From assembly GCA_030280995.1 (NCBI GenBank), contig JASXTE010000016.1, positions 12,477,001 through 12,541,000 of the forward strand: a stretch of DNA of 64,000 nucleotides, read 5' to 3'. Shown one piece after another: positions 31,040 through 42,725 of the stretch; position 1 is the first letter of the stretch, and every line of letters begins with the position of its first letter. Both the position numbers and the translations under genes were made by a program. This DNA is from Hemileia vastatrix. Its lineage: Eukaryota; Basidiomycota; Pucciniomycetes; Pucciniales; Zaghouaniaceae. The notes under the pieces are model-generated. The model ran no database searches. It was given only the letters and a program-made list of their open reading frames with translations, and had not been told where the DNA came from.

Positions 31040-31163
31040 TTTAAGAAAAACCTGAAAACCTTGCGGGTTTCTCGTCTCCGATCCTCTGCCAAAAACATGA
31101 GTGTAAGTCGCTTTTGGCAGGGAATAAGTGGTAAGAAACCCGCAAGATTTCCCGGTTTAGCTG
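31040..31163. mobile_element. TACAGC hairpin element 2
   Basis: Inverted arms contain CCTTGCGGGTTTCTCG...CTGCCAAAAAC and GCTTTTGGCAGGG...GAAACCCGCAAG; the right end is GGTTTAGCTG followed by TA. The left terminus has decayed and is approximate. Sequence is close to element 3. Confidence 0.6.
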
Positions 31164-31165
31164 TA

Positions 31166-31925
31166 ACTTTATCCCGGTAAACCTAAAATCAAGTTCACCT
31201 AGCAGACAATGCGCCTTGTCAAGTTAATTAGGTAAGCACGTTCGTTATGGCACCAATCTTCAAGATCGAGACAGTTCTAGTAGGCCACGAGTTGTCTTTT
31301 TCAATTCACGCTCAAGGCTGGCGTAATGATGAATCAGGCACTCGTCTCTTCAAATTCGCTTAATAGTCCAATAATTCAAAAGTTTGAAGTCCCGCCTTGA
31401 GAAATTAGTATTAAGCGGAAAATTTAATATCTGTATATATTCTTAAAACCATCGCCATGAAACATTCGGTCAACTTGCTGCCGAGTTCTCCCTGATGTTT
31501 TGTGGCGCATGACATTAATAAAACAGTCAATGATAAGAATGCCAAGTCAAAAACAAGGTTTGGGATGTATCTTTCCATTTTTAACTTTCCAGTCACTTTA
31601 AAAATCATTGCTCAACAAATTCAACAATTCGATTCAAAATCAAAGTTAGCAGTATATTACGTGCCTTCTCATTTTCAAGTTACTCGGTTTTAGTGGATTC
31701 AGTTATCTATCTATACCAATATATATAACAAAGCCAAGAATCATTTGTACACTCTCATAGCAACTTGGATTCAAGAGGTTAAATCCGCATTCAAATTGCT
31801 GCGAGAAGTTGAAAAAAACGTGTAATTCATGCACAAAGTATCCTTGGCTTAGCTGCAATGGAAAATAAAGACAAAAAAAGAAAAAGATCAATGTTGCGCT
31901 GCTCCTCTGAAATCACACTACCTTT
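31166..31925. other. No recognisable gene
   Basis: Mixed-composition sequence, less AT-rich than its surroundings. Short overlapping frames on both strands at 31411-31693 match no family I know. Confidence 0.35.
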
Positions 31926-32137
31926 CACCAGAAAAAAATTTGGGCACTTGATAGCAGGTGCCAAACCCTATTTTTGATTTGATTCACGTTTAGCTCAGTT
32001 GTAATTCTTCTGAGAAGACTGCGCACTGAACACTGAGCATGCCAGCTCGCGTGGCATCAAATCTGAGTTATTCTTGAATCACTAATGGATTGAGGGATTA
32101 GCATCTGCTAGCAGGTGCCGGGCGTTTTTTCGTGGTG
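31926..32137. mobile_element. Palindrome-ended element (GGCACCTGCTAGCAGGTGCC type)
   Basis: The left end CACCAGAAAAAAATTTGGGC leads into CACTTGATAGCAGGTGCC. The right end has CTGCTAGCAGGTGCCGGGCG, then TTTTTTCGTGGTG. Inverted similarity covers about 40 bases. TTT flanks both sides. The interior matches the element at 21013-21225. Confidence 0.55.
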
Positions 32138-32647
32138 TTTGCAGTAAGGAAAAGTATCAATTATCTTAGGGTCCGTATCTTCCCAAAATGACAATTCCAA
32201 ATTCAACTCGCGTGACTTCTCCTGGTAAAGACCGATTTCTTGCAAAAGCAATGAAGTAAATCTGTGCAATCTGGGCAATAGCATGGGCAACCATTAAATT
32301 ATACTTAAATTGAGGGAGAAAATGTGACGTCAGTTAATTGGGGTAATTTATGGTATGGTAAAAGATTAGGTTTAATTAGGATTTACGGAAATTTTATCAA
32401 GTTGGTGTGTCGCGACGTATCTGGCGTATCTTCTTTCCTACCTATGAGTGAAAAAGGACAGCGTCAGCTTGTCCCAGGATTGAGAAATATCCTTAAACTG
32501 AGAAGTAACTTTGAGAACTATTCTTGGGTTAAAAAACATTTTAAATGAAATGAGAATGAGAATATTCCTTGAGTGGAAAAGGTAATTATCTGAGGTATGT
32601 TTCTCTTATTAGACGTTTTATGCTCTTTTTTCTTTCTTATACCCATA
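32138..32647. other. No recognisable gene; two short open frames
   Basis: A 60-codon minus frame (32290-32108; LLLQEIGLYQEKSRELNLEL) and a 74-codon plus frame (32324-32548) look coding-like in composition but match nothing I recognise and lack supporting exons. Confidence 0.3.
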
Positions 32648-32840
32648 CAGCCAAATTCGAAACGGTTGGTGCAGTTTTGCAAAAAGAATCGAAACATTTA
32701 GACAGAATGCTGGACATCTGACAGAGAAACTGGCAAATTTTCGGTGACGGGGGGCTAAGTTTGCTGCCAAATGTCAATTGAGCTGACCAAAAGTTTTGAA
32801 TTTTTTAGTAAAACTGCACCAACCGTTTCGAATATGGCTG
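32648..32840. mobile_element. TACAGC hairpin element 3, 193 bases
   Basis: CAGCCAAATTCGAAACGGTT at the left is the reverse complement of AACCGTTTCGAATATGGCTG at the right apart from one or two bases; the arms extend to TTGGTGCAGTTTTGC (about 35 bases). TA flanks both ends. Confidence 0.75.
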
Positions 32841-33237
32841 TATATTTATTTTCTTCTCAGAATTTTTAATTCTTAAACAGCTGCTCAAGGAAAGTTTGTC
32901 GTCAAAATGCAAAATTTTTAAAAAATTTTGACGTAATGATTGGCATATGACAGCAAATATAGCAAATTTTCGTTTCAAACAGGTTAATTTTCCTGTCAAA
33001 TGTCAATTTTTCAGTCTAAAGAATGCGAACATTCTTGCGTTTTGGCGATAACTTTCCAAGAACGGCTGAATTGTGATTCACTCGCGAAATTAGTTGTATG
33101 ATAAAAACTATGTTTGTCTTGGATATTGAAGATCTAAAAGATTAATCAATTACCCGCTAACTCACTTTCTTCTCTATTATTCCTAAATTGCAATCACCAT
33201 CATCCTTGATTTGATATCAGGGCCAACTAATTCTATT

Positions 33238-33354
33238 CAGCTAAACCGAAAAAGATTGTGGTTTTCTTGCCACTTCCTGCCAAAAGCAACCTAAACTCAT
33301 GTTTTTGGCAGGGAATCGGAGTGGAGAAACCCGCAAGCTTTTCAAGTTTGGCTG
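33238..33354. mobile_element. TACAGC hairpin element 4
   Basis: CAGCTAAACCGAAAAAG...CCTGCCAAAAGC pairs with TTTTTGGCAGGGAATCGG...AAGTTTGGCTG. The right side is followed by TA. A close relative of the element at 31040-31163. Confidence 0.65.
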
Positions 33355-33496
33355 TAAGTACCAGTAGACTGCGCCCCGATAAGCAGGGTTGACAAGCTTT
33401 GGGTCTGAGTAATTGATGCAGTGCCCTGACAAAACTAAGAAGCATTTTTTGCATTAATTGCCCTTAAAAATCATCTTCTGTCAATATAAAATTGTA

Positions 33497-33686
33497 CAGC
33501 CAAGTCACAAAAGCTTGCGGAATTTTTGACGAAAGAATAAAAGTTTCACCCACCAAAATAATTTGTTTATTCCAAAGGAAGTACCCCCGACCTATCCTCC
33601 ACCCTTTTGAATATGTAATCCATTTTTTGGCCAGAACAACTTTGATTTTCTCTTCATAAAATCCGCAAACATTTATGACTTGGCTG
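33497..33686. mobile_element. TACAGC hairpin element 5, 190 bases
   Basis: Left CAGCCAAGTCACAAAAGCTT, right ending in TTTATGACTTGGCTG; flanking TA on both sides. Same terminal CAGCCAA as the element at 32648 but a different interior. Confidence 0.7.
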
Positions 33687-33688
33687 TA

Positions 33689-34639
33689 ATCATGCCAAAT
33701 AGAGGTTTTGGAATAAAAATATGAATGTCGAAAAAGGTAAACTCATGCATTCTACTTTAAATCTATTATTCTTTTAAGGTCAGTTTTGAAGCAGGCTCCA
33801 GAAAAAGTAAAAAATGCGAAAGAAGACCAAATAATATTTTTGTCGCCATAATGACAATTTACATTCATCAGTTTTGAAAATAAATAAAAAAAACCCCGAA
33901 ATGAAAAAGTTAATTTGTCATCAATAGCATGTGAGTCAGTTACACAGCTGTTTGAAAAAAAGTTCTCATATGACATCATTTTCCTCGCTAGGGGATTCAA
34001 CCTGATTAGTAAAGAAACGATCGGAGTTGAAAGTTTTGCTGGGTAAGTGGCAGCTCCAGAGGAAATGACAGATATAAGTATGCTAATAAAATAATTTTTT
34101 TTGTCATTTACAGACAGGAACGAAAAAATGTAGGTTTATGAAAAGTAACAATATAAAATTTTGAAAAAAATTAGAATACTCAGTCCAGTAAAATGGATTG
34201 CACAAAGATGAGATTTACTTTACTTGGAAAGAGAAACATTCTTAAGCTTAAAAATAGACATATTCAACACAATTTTTTTTAAAAAGCTTTTCAAGTATGC
34301 ATTTAATAATTACTAATTTGGCTCAAGTATTTCTTGTAATTGTGTTTTCATGCTCTACGGAAATTTTAAAGATCTTTTATTACTTTTTCGTAATTTCAGC
34401 ACTATCATAAAAATGAATATTTTACAATTGAAAAGTATGGGAATAGATCATATACTGAGAATAAATGAGAGCTAAAATTCACTGAGAAATAAAAATAAAT
34501 TTTAACATCAATGTAAAATATTAATTAAATTATAGAAACCAGAAACTTTAATATAATTTACAGCAAACAGTAAAATTAAGAACAATTATAGAAAAAAGTA
34601 AAATTAATATAAATTTTAATTACTGTTTAATTTGTTTTT
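33689..34639. other. AT-rich, no recognisable gene
   Basis: An 82-codon minus frame (34000-33752) has no recognised family. The rest is low-complexity AT sequence. Confidence 0.35.
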
Positions 34640-34827
34640 TTGTCTTTTTTGTGCAAACCTTAAGTCTTATGGTTAAGTGCTTAGTACCATTGGATAGACC
34701 TAATTTGGCTCAGAAGCAGGTGCCTCCATGAAGCAGAGCTGCATGTGAGTCCACATATGTATCTGGAAGGTGGGGGAGGCGTGTTGGCATGGTTTTTATG
34801 CATTTTAAAAGTGGTAAAGAGGGAATT
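34640..34827 (+). repeat. Fragment of a D-type LTR, interrupted by element A
   Basis: The reverse complement of the D LTR matches CCTTAAGTCTTATGGTTAAG, CTTAGTACCATTGGATAGA and, at about 34770-34805, GGAAGGTGGGGGAGGCG and TTTTTATGCATTTT. The match continues on the far side of element A at 43520-43559 (GGGGTCTGTGTGTACATTATG), which shows that element A inserted into this older LTR. The left end is not defined. Confidence 0.6.
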
Positions 34828-35619
34828 TGTCAGCCAGGCTACTAGACTTAACCAGTAAAATAATTAATTATTTTACTGAGTTGAAGCCACGCCCCTTCTT
34901 CTTACTAATAATTAATTACCTACTTAAGCATTACTTACAATTAACTAGTTAAGTACAATAAGTAATATAATTAATTAGTGTAAATAAAATGTCCCTTACA
35001 ATTTTACTCCCTAACACCATGCTCAATGGTATAAGTCAATGGGAATAGAATTAAATAATAAAATTATAATAAAAAAAACTTTAAAACAATTATATTACCT
35101 CAGTGAGAGATCTGGAATCCCGTGAAAGTAATATAATTTATTAATTATTGTGTAATTAATTGTGACAGTCCAAGGAATTCAAACTTTATTGCTAATAAAT
35201 TTGATGTCCTTGTTGACGTACCAGTTTATTTAATTCTTGTGTCATATATGTACTCCTTTCAGTCATTCTTTTTCTCACATGCTTACAATATATGGTGTAA
35301 ATTCCGTATATTTTATTTCCTCATGTTTTGCCTATAAAAGGCCTCTTACTTTGTGCTTTTCAAATCATTCTTTTTATTACTTACATTACTATTACACTCA
35401 CAACAATACATTTATTCCTATATTTTATAACTTTAGTATTTACAACACCGTAATTCTAATCTATAGTTTATATTGATATCTTATAACTACCTCTTTTATT
35501 TGAGTAAAACAATTATTTTGATAACGAAATACGTACTATTCCTTGAGAGTTCAATAAAACCCTAAATCTCCTTGTACAAACCTCGAACCAAGCTTCTAGA
35601 CCAAAAGCACCCCTTGACA
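34828..35619 (+). repeat. Element A 5' LTR
   Basis: 792 bases, TGTCAGCC to TTGACA. A TATA box CCTATAAAAG at 35331-35340 is followed by a C/T-rich stretch, the likely transcription start region. The leader begins at 35620 with ATTGAGGGCCTTTCC, the primer-binding-site position (compare ATTGGGGG-CTTTCC in elements B and C). Confidence 0.9.
35331..35340 (+). promoter_or_regulatory. TATA box of element A LTR
   Basis: CCTATAAAAG, repeated in the 3' LTR (43227-43236) and in the unrelated-length LTR at 57137-58263 (57895-57904), each ahead of a GGCC-CTT motif. Conserved core promoter of this LTR group. Confidence 0.65.
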
Positions 35620-35990
35620 ATTGAGGGCCTTTCCAAATTATCAATGGTGCATCGTGATTTGAGGGCGTAATCAAAGGGACCATTGGCGTTCAAATACCTG
35701 TAAGGACGAGAAAGCAACAAAAACAAAGAACATCATACGTCACGTGACAAAAATTTGTGCTGCAAATGGGAATCAAACCGCACTCCAAAAATTAGGTTCA
35801 TATATTGACTAAACGTCATATACATTGTGGTAATTATTGACATTACTATTTGTGAGTTACTCTTCACTCTTCATTTGCTACGTATTTCCTTTTACTCAGC
35901 ACTCTGTAAGTGGCATTAATTTGCTCATTTTACAGGGGGAGGTGTCTGATAATTTGGATTTTATTTTTATTATTATATTTTTTTTTATTT

Positions 35991-36575
35991 TTCCTGGTTG
36001 ACCATAATAGAGCAATAAGTGTTCTTAGTCCCAGAGGTAATAAAATAATTATATTTTAATATTAATTATTATAATCTTTTCAGTTGACATTTGTCCTGAT
36101 TAATTTACTTGTTCCAGTTGACAAGTTGTCCTGACAATAATATTTTTAATTAATATATAATTCATATTTAATTACTTCAGTTGACCTTGAGTCCTGGTAG
36201 TTCAATAAATATTTTAATTAATAAAACTCATATTTAATTATTTCAGTTGACATTAAGTCCTGGTAGTTAAGTGATCAGCTTAATAAAATTTTAAAATAAA
36301 AATTCATATTTAATTACTTCAGTTGACATTAAGTGCTGGTAGTTAAGTTATCAGTTTAATAAAATTTTGATAAATTAATAAAGTTTCATATTTGATTACT
36401 TCAGTTGACAATAAGTCCTGGTAATAAATTAGTTGATTTAAATCCTGAAAATAATTAAAATTATTAATAAAAATTTTAATTTATTTCTACAGTTGATTAT
36501 ATTATAATCCTGGTTTTAAATTATTTTTAAATTAATAAATTAATTTTATTTAGTTGATTTTTATCCTGAAAAAGA
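35991..36575 (+). repeat. Leader repeats of element A
   Basis: About nine variants of CAGTTGACATTAAGTCCTGGT occur between the LTR and gag, near 35995, 36081, 36115, 36177, 36243, 36318, 36401, 36490 and 36552, spaced 35-90 bases apart. The spacers are AT-rich (TTAATTAATAAAATT-like). 35620-35990 shows nothing further of note. Confidence 0.65.
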
Positions 36576-36670
36576 TTTTTTTATTTATTTTATTTTTTTA
36601 AAAATAAAAATCAAAAATAAAGACTAATTAATCTTATTGTCTCTTTTCTTCATTACAGTAAAATCTTAAA

Positions 36671-37798
36671 ATGACTGACCAAAGTGGTTCTGCTGCACAT
36701 GAAGAAGAACTAGACTTGATTGATTATGATGAGCCTACTTCTGTAAGTTCTCCTTTAACAAGAAGAATTTCTCAGACTAATAAATCCTTGCCCCAAACAG
36801 GATGTAGAGATGGAAGAAGTAGAAATCCTAGTGGACACAACTCAGGATCAGAAGCCTATGATAAACCCACCAGAAGAGCTTCCAAAAGGCTTCAGGATAA
36901 AAAAGATGCCATTGTCTCAACAGGTAAAGAATCTGTCAACTCACATAAAGGAGCTAAGGACAGAAAACTTGAGACTAAAGGCAAGGGTAGATGCTCTGGA
37001 AGAAAAGGTGAGAAGAATAGATACCTTTCTTCAAGAGAAGAAGAAACCTCTTCCTCCCAGGGATCAACAACAATTGGCTCCCCAGTCACAAGAAAAGGTG
37101 GAAGTGTCCAAGTGGCAGTGGGACTGGTTGAACACTCAGTGGGACTACCTGTCTCAAAATCAGCATCAGTTACCTCAGGCAGGTCCATCAAGGCCCAACC
37201 AGATCAATCCCACACCTCCCCACCCCTATCAAGGAGGAAAAAGAAGAAGAAAGCCCAATATGGAGATACCCAGCAAACCCTGGTACGTCCCTCTATTGAT
37301 TCTCAAGTGCCTTTTCTTGTGGCTGATTCTGTTCTTTCAGGTAAATCTGAGAGGGAAGAAGACACTTTGAGACCAGTAGAGGCTGGGAAAAGTAGACAGA
37401 TATCTCATGTATCTAATCCATTACTTTTAATTTCTACCTCAATGATAATCCCTGACATGGCTGTAATTGATGAAACACTTGACCCTGAGTTCTATGAGAG
37501 TCTGGAAAGTTACTCAGTTTCCTTATTGAGAAACACTCCAGATGTAGCAAGAATTAATGATGAGTACTTGAGAGATATTATTACCAAACAAAATCATATA
37601 ATGAAAAATATGCAATTGACTCAGAGATATAATAGTTTGTTAACTGATCAGGGTTATCAACCATTAAGATGTGAATCACAGAGATTCTCTGATGAATTGT
37701 CTCATTACAAAGCAACCCATGAAAAGAAAGTTGCTTTATGGCAAAATATAAAAAATGATTTGTCTAAACTAAAAAATACTGTATCTGCCTGTTGTTAG
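36671..37798 (+). pseudogene. Element A gag N-terminal frame
   Basis: 375 codons from ATG 36671 to TAG 37796-37798. The first ~220 residues are basic, Ser-rich and low complexity (SRRKKKKKAQ near residue 192) and are encoded in the same DNA as the conserved +1 frame at 36810-37370. From about residue 260 the protein is helical (coiled-coil-like). The TAG interrupts a frame that reads straight on from 37799, and the equivalent part of element C has no stop, so it is probably a nonsense mutation. Confidence 0.7.
36810..37370 (+). CDS. Overlapping +1-frame protein of element A (coiled coil, KWxWDW)
   Basis: 186 codons, entirely inside the gag N-terminal frame and shifted by +1. It starts MEEVEILVD, has a heptad-rich segment (LRTENLRLKARVDALEEKV, residues ~50-70), then VSKWQWDWLNTQWDYL near residue 100, then a Pro-rich stretch ending in a basic cluster (GGKRRRK). 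The same order appears in the same +1 frame in element C (60170-60475 and beyond) and on the minus strand in element B (53221-52805). No family recognised. It may be the real N-terminal Gag product, joined to the rest by frameshifting, or a separate accessory protein. Confidence 0.55.
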   Translation: MEEVEILVDTTQDQKPMINPPEELPKGFRIKKMPLSQQVKNLSTHIKELRTENLRLKARVDALEEKVRRIDTFLQEKKKPLPPRDQQQLAPQSQEKVEVSKWQWDWLNTQWDYLSQNQHQLPQAGPSRPNQINPTPPHPYQGGKRRRKPNMEIPSKPWYVPLLILKCLFLWLILFFQVNLRGKKTL

Positions 37799-40231
37799 GA
37801 GGGGGAGATAGATAAGATAAATCTGAAAAGATTGAATGACCATTTGTCATCTTTTAAAAATAAAAATCAGTTATCTTTTGCAACTATCAATGAGAGTTTA
37901 TCTAGTCTTCCAAGAATGAAAACAAGACTAACAACCATTGAAGAAAAATTGAACTCATTGTTGAATGACCAGAAATATTCTGACATTTCTGTGAAGGAAC
38001 ATATAGTGCAGGATGCTCAAATAGTACCTGTGGCTAGTTCATCTAAAGTAAAAATAGCTCCAAAAATACCTGTTGATAACACTGAGTTTTCATCAAAGAC
38101 TGATGATGCACCAGGATCTGCAACAGAAGGATTAAACAATGAGATTTCAGCCCAATTAGAGAAATTACAGCTGCTTCTTACTAAGAAACAAGCTAGTACT
38201 AAGGAGACTCCATCAAATCAAAAGAATTTGCCAAAACTTGACCAATATCCTACATTTGATGGTGATTCTTCCTCTGATTGGCATCAATTTATTTGCATAA
38301 TTGATAACTTAAAAAGTTCTTACAAACTCCCAGATGAGGAAATTGTGTCCAAGTTAATTTCTTTCTTCACTAATGTTGCCCTAATGTGGTATGAATCTGT
38401 TCTCCTGGATGGGAATGACTACTCATGGGAGGATTGGAAGAAATTATTTAAAGCACAATTTGGTGGCTCCAAGTTCAGAATGGCTCAACAAAGGCAATAT
38501 GAGGAAACTAGATATAGCTCTTCTACTGATAAACCTATTGAGTTTTTAATGAAACTTGTAAAAATCTTAAGGGCAATGGACCCAAATATGGAGTTTGATT
38601 TATGGAAGGACAGGATCCTTTATAAATTACCAATGTCTCTGAGAGACTTGATAGTAGCTAGGACTGAGTTCTCCAAAGAACCCTCTTCCTTCATTAATAC
38701 TTGCAATGAGATACTTCTAAACAATAAGTATGATTCCAGAAGATTCATTCCTAGGACCCCTTTGGAGAAACCCTCCACTTACCAACAGAAACCTCTGGAA
38801 AAGGTTGGTAAACCTTCTGCCCCTGTTGCACCAAAGAAGTATTCAACAAACACTTGCTTCAAGTGCAACAAGCCTTGGCAGAAAGGCCATTTTTGTGACA
38901 AGAAGATAAATCTTGTAGAACAAACGGAGGAGCATGCTGATGACACAGTGGCACTGGATGATACATCAAGTGATTGTGCCAGCAATATTTCATATGAATC
39001 TCAACAAGAAATCTTGATGCTGGAAGAGGATATTCATTATTTAAATACTATTGATATTGATAATAATACTTTATCTACAGTTGAGGATTCTGAGATCATA
39101 AATAACATTGAGGATAACTCAATTGTTATTGCCCCTCTCAAGGAACCAGTCTTGATTAATGGAACCAGCATTGAAGTTGTTCTGGATTCTGGAGCTGGAG
39201 GAAGTGTAGTTTCTGAAAGAGCACTTGCTTCAGTGGATCAAGACTATAAATCAAAAATGATGCCTATCATTTCTGAAAATTGGAGAGGTTATGGCTCTGT
39301 TTTGTCCCCCATTGGTAAATACAAAGCCACAGTGTTTTTTAAATATAACCATGGTTTTGTAAGAGCTATTTGTGATTTTGTTGTCATGAAGAATAACAAC
39401 TTAAGCAATTGGTTTATTGAAGGGAATGATATTTTAACCAAGTATGGCATAAAATTGGATCCCTCAAATCAATGTTTCACAATGGGAATGAATGGGAAGA
39501 GAAAATTTAAGATTTCCTCCCCTAAAAAATTATTGAAACCAGAATTAAACACATGTAATTCTGTAGTTCAATGTAAAGGAAGATCTAGAAAAGAGATGCA
39601 TGCCCTTTTGTCTGAAATTGAAAATGCCTCTTTTGGAGAACAAATTTCTGGTGAGGATAAAGATTCCATCATTAACTTGATAAAGTCTTTTCCTATGGCC
39701 TTTGCTCATGGGTCACATGAACTGGGATTAGTTAAAGAGGAAATGAAACTTTCATTGTCTTGCCCATTAACTGATATACCACCCAGTTTAAAGAAGAAGC
39801 CTTATCCTGTTTCCCCCACAAAGGGAAAAGATATTGAAGACAATATCTCTACCCTTATAAAAATGCATATTATTGAAAAGGTAGTTGAAACACCTAAATA
39901 TTGTTTTATCTCACCTGTCCTAATTTCTTATGAGAAAGATAAAGCCAGGTTATGTGGTGATTATAGAGCAAAAAATACTTATACTGTTGATGATATCTAC
40001 CCTTTACCTAGAATTAGCTCTATACATGCTACTTTACAGGGTGCTAAATATATCATCTGTTTGGATGGTAACAAAGGATATCACCAGGTACCTGTTGAGA
40101 AAAATTCTCAGAACTTTCTGATGATTGCCACTCATATGGGTTTTATAAGTATATTAGGATGCCATTTGGTCCTAAAAATGCCCCTTCTGTTTTCCAAAAG
40201 GTCAAGGATAACACATTCCATCAAGAAATAA
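37799..40231 (+). pseudogene. Element A gag C-terminus, protease and start of RT
   Basis: In frame with the upstream gag piece. A coiled-coil continues, then the gag capsid region (FDGDSSSDWHQF near 38258; LMWYESVL; FGGSKFRMAQQR), zinc knuckle CFKCNKPWQKGHFC near 38860, protease active site VLDSGAGGSVVS near 39180, and RT motifs (ARLCGDYRAKNTYTVDDIYP, CLDGNKGYHQVPV). At about 40140-40147 a missing base shifts the frame: the expected YKYIRMPFGP is read from 40159 in another frame. Confidence 0.85.
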
Positions 40232-40935
40232 TTGAAGGATGGCTGATGGTTTATATTGATGATATCATTATATTCTCAAAAACATTTGAGGACCATCTTA
40301 ACCACCTGTGTAAAGTATTCCAGAAAATGGATGAAATAATATTGACACTTGCTTTGAAGAAATGTAAATTTGGTTTCCATTCTTTAAAAGTTCTTGGTCA
40401 TGTTGTTTCAGGCTTACAGATATGTGTTGATCAGAACAAAGTGGCAGCCATACAACAGGTGAAGGCTCCTACTACAGTGAGAGAGCTCCAAAGTTTTTTG
40501 GGAATGTGTGGATACTATAGACAGTATATTAAAAATTACCAAGTCATAGCTTTACCCCTTACCCAATTAACTAGAAAGGATGTTGCTTTTGTCTGGAATA
40601 GTGAAAGACAAAGAGCCTTTGACACTATGAAACACTGTTTGATTTCAGAAACAACTCTTGCTTTACCTGACTTTAATCAACCATTTGTTTTGTACACTGA
40701 TGCCAGTTTCATTGGTCTTGGTGCTGCCCTCCATCAAAAAAAAGTGATAAATGATAAAGTTTCAGAAGTAGTAATTTGTTATATTTCAAGAACCTTGAGA
40801 AATAGTGAATTTAAATATGGTGCTACTCAATTAGAGTGTTTAGCTGTAGTATGGGCTCTAGAAAAGCTTCATTATTACCTAGATGACCAGAAATTTGAAC
40901 TTGTCACTGACTGCAGTGCAGTTAAATCCCTTTAA
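40159..40935 (+). pseudogene. Element A RT catalytic core and RNase H
   Basis: Begins MPFGPKNAPSVFQK and holds the catalytic MVYIDDIIIFSK, the RT thumb/connection (FLGMCGYYRQYIKNY) and RNase H start FVLYTDASFIGLGAAL, with LECLAVVWALEKL. It ends at TAA 40933-40935, where context (SAVKSL, then N-LKTPNRNMFRWQL) shows the same frame continuing. One nonsense mutation. Confidence 0.85.
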
Positions 40936-42692
40936 AACTTGAAAACACCTAACAGAAATATGTTCAGATGGCAGTTGGCTGTTCAAGAATACAGAGGGAG
41001 AATGACAATTATTCATAGGGCTGGTATTGTTCACTCAAATGTGGATATGTTATCTAGGTTACCTTTACCAAATAATGACTCTAATCCTGCATATGATCCT
41101 GAGGATGAAATTATTCATATACATGGGATATATGTGGTTGATATGGAGGAAGAGCTATTACAGCTTATTCTGGATTCATATGATAAGGACACTGACTTGA
41201 AAAAGTTATGCACCATATTAAATGAACCAAAGAATGCTTCAATACAAGCATTAATTAAAACCCTTCCACCAAAGTACCAAAAAGCTTTGGAAAAAGTTAA
41301 ATTTTCAATTGATGAAGGATATCTATATTATAGAAGAAAGTTGAGTAATGTCATTGTTATTCCTCCTTCTATGAATGAAATCATCTTGAAAATTTGTCAT
41401 GATGAAATATTAGCTGGACATTTTGATCTTGAAAAAACAATGATCAGAATTAAGAACACTGCTTGGTGGGTTAATATGTCTGAAGACACAAAATTATATG
41501 TTGAGTCTTGTGATTCTTGCCAAAAATCAAAAAGATTAACTGGTAAAAGAGCAGGATTAATGCAACATATTGAACCTCCTGATGCACCATGGCAGATAAT
41601 AAACATGGATTTTGTAACAGGGTTACCTATTGCTGGTAAAGACAGTTATAACTCTTGTTGGGTTATTGTGGACAGATTCACAAAAATGTGTAAATTTATC
41701 CCTAGTCACAAAGATGTTTCCACTAAAGAATTAGATTTCTTATGGTGGTCTCATATGTTTAATACTGCTGGTTTTCCTAAAGCCATAATCTCTGACAGAG
41801 ACCCTAAATTTACTTCTGAATTTAGGATGTCTCTGATGGATGTTTGTGGTTATGATCTGAAACTTTCTACTGCCCATCATCCACAGACTGATGGTTTAGC
41901 TGAAAGAATAATTCAGACTTTAGAGGACATGGTTAGAAGGTATTGTGCCTTTGGCCTTGAGTATAAAGATAATGACAGATTCACTCATGATTGGGTTACC
42001 TTACTTCCTGGGTTGGAATTTGCTTATAATAGCACTGTTCATTCTGTTACTCAAAGAAAGCCTTTTGAGCTCTGGCTTGGATATGTTCCAAATACTCCTG
42101 CCCAAATTCTCAATAACAAAATACCTAAATTGGATATACATCCTGGTGTAAAATCTTTTCTTCAAATGCAACAACTAAGCAGAAATCATGCTCAAAAATG
42201 TATTGAAAAATCATTTGAATATGAGAAGAAAAGATGGGACAAATCCCATAAAGAATACACTTTCAAAAAGGGTGATGAAGTGTTGATTTCTACAGTCCAC
42301 TTCAACTTACAAGGTAATAATAAATTAAAAGATCCATTTGTTGGTCCATTTGTCATCAGAAGAATGATTGGAGATAATGCAGTTGAGGTTATTTTGTATT
42401 CTCCATATGACAGAAAACATCCTGTTTTTCGAATATCTCTTTTGAAACTTACACATCCAATAGTGATTTATTTCCAAAAAGGAGGGGTAGACCAAAGAAA
42501 ACCCCAAATGAAATCACTGAAACAGCAGAAATTGAAAAAATTCTAAATGACAGAATAGTCACTGCTGAAAAAGGTACAGAATACTTATTGAGATTCAAGA
42601 ATAAATCATCTGAATATGATTCTTGGATACCTGGGAAGGAGATATCTAATCTTCCTACTCTACTAAAAAGGTATAAAAAGAAAAAATCATAG
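40936..42692 (+). pseudogene. Element A RNase H end, integrase and chromodomain
   Basis: After the stop the frame continues with RWQLAVQEY and the RNase H end (HSNVDMLSRLP). Then comes the integrase HHCC domain (CHDEILAGHFD ... CDSCQKSK) and core: first Asp in NMDFVTGLP, second in IISDRDPKF, Glu in QTDGLAERIIQTLED. Near 42450 the frame shifts by one; in the new frame follow FPKRRGRPKK and a chromodomain (EIEKIL, GTEYLLRFKNK, DSWIPGKEISN), ending at TAG 42690-42692. Chromodomains in this position direct integration toward marked chromatin. Confidence 0.85.
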
Positions 42693-42712
42693 CATTTTTT
42701 TTATTGTTTTTT

Positions 42713-42725
42713 GAGAGTGAGGGAG
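42713..42725 (+). other. Polypurine tract of element A
   Basis: GAGAGTGAGGGAG directly before the 3' LTR start TGCTGCC. Confidence 0.8.

Noticed and set aside
31411..31693. Opposed 60-codon frames with a possible signal peptide
   Set aside because: Both strands are open over the same bases, there is no family match, and no neighbouring exon could be joined with confidence.
36892..37191. 99-codon minus frame inside element A gag
   Set aside because: A third open frame over the low-complexity gag start. Unlike the +1 frame, it is not matched at the same place in B and C.
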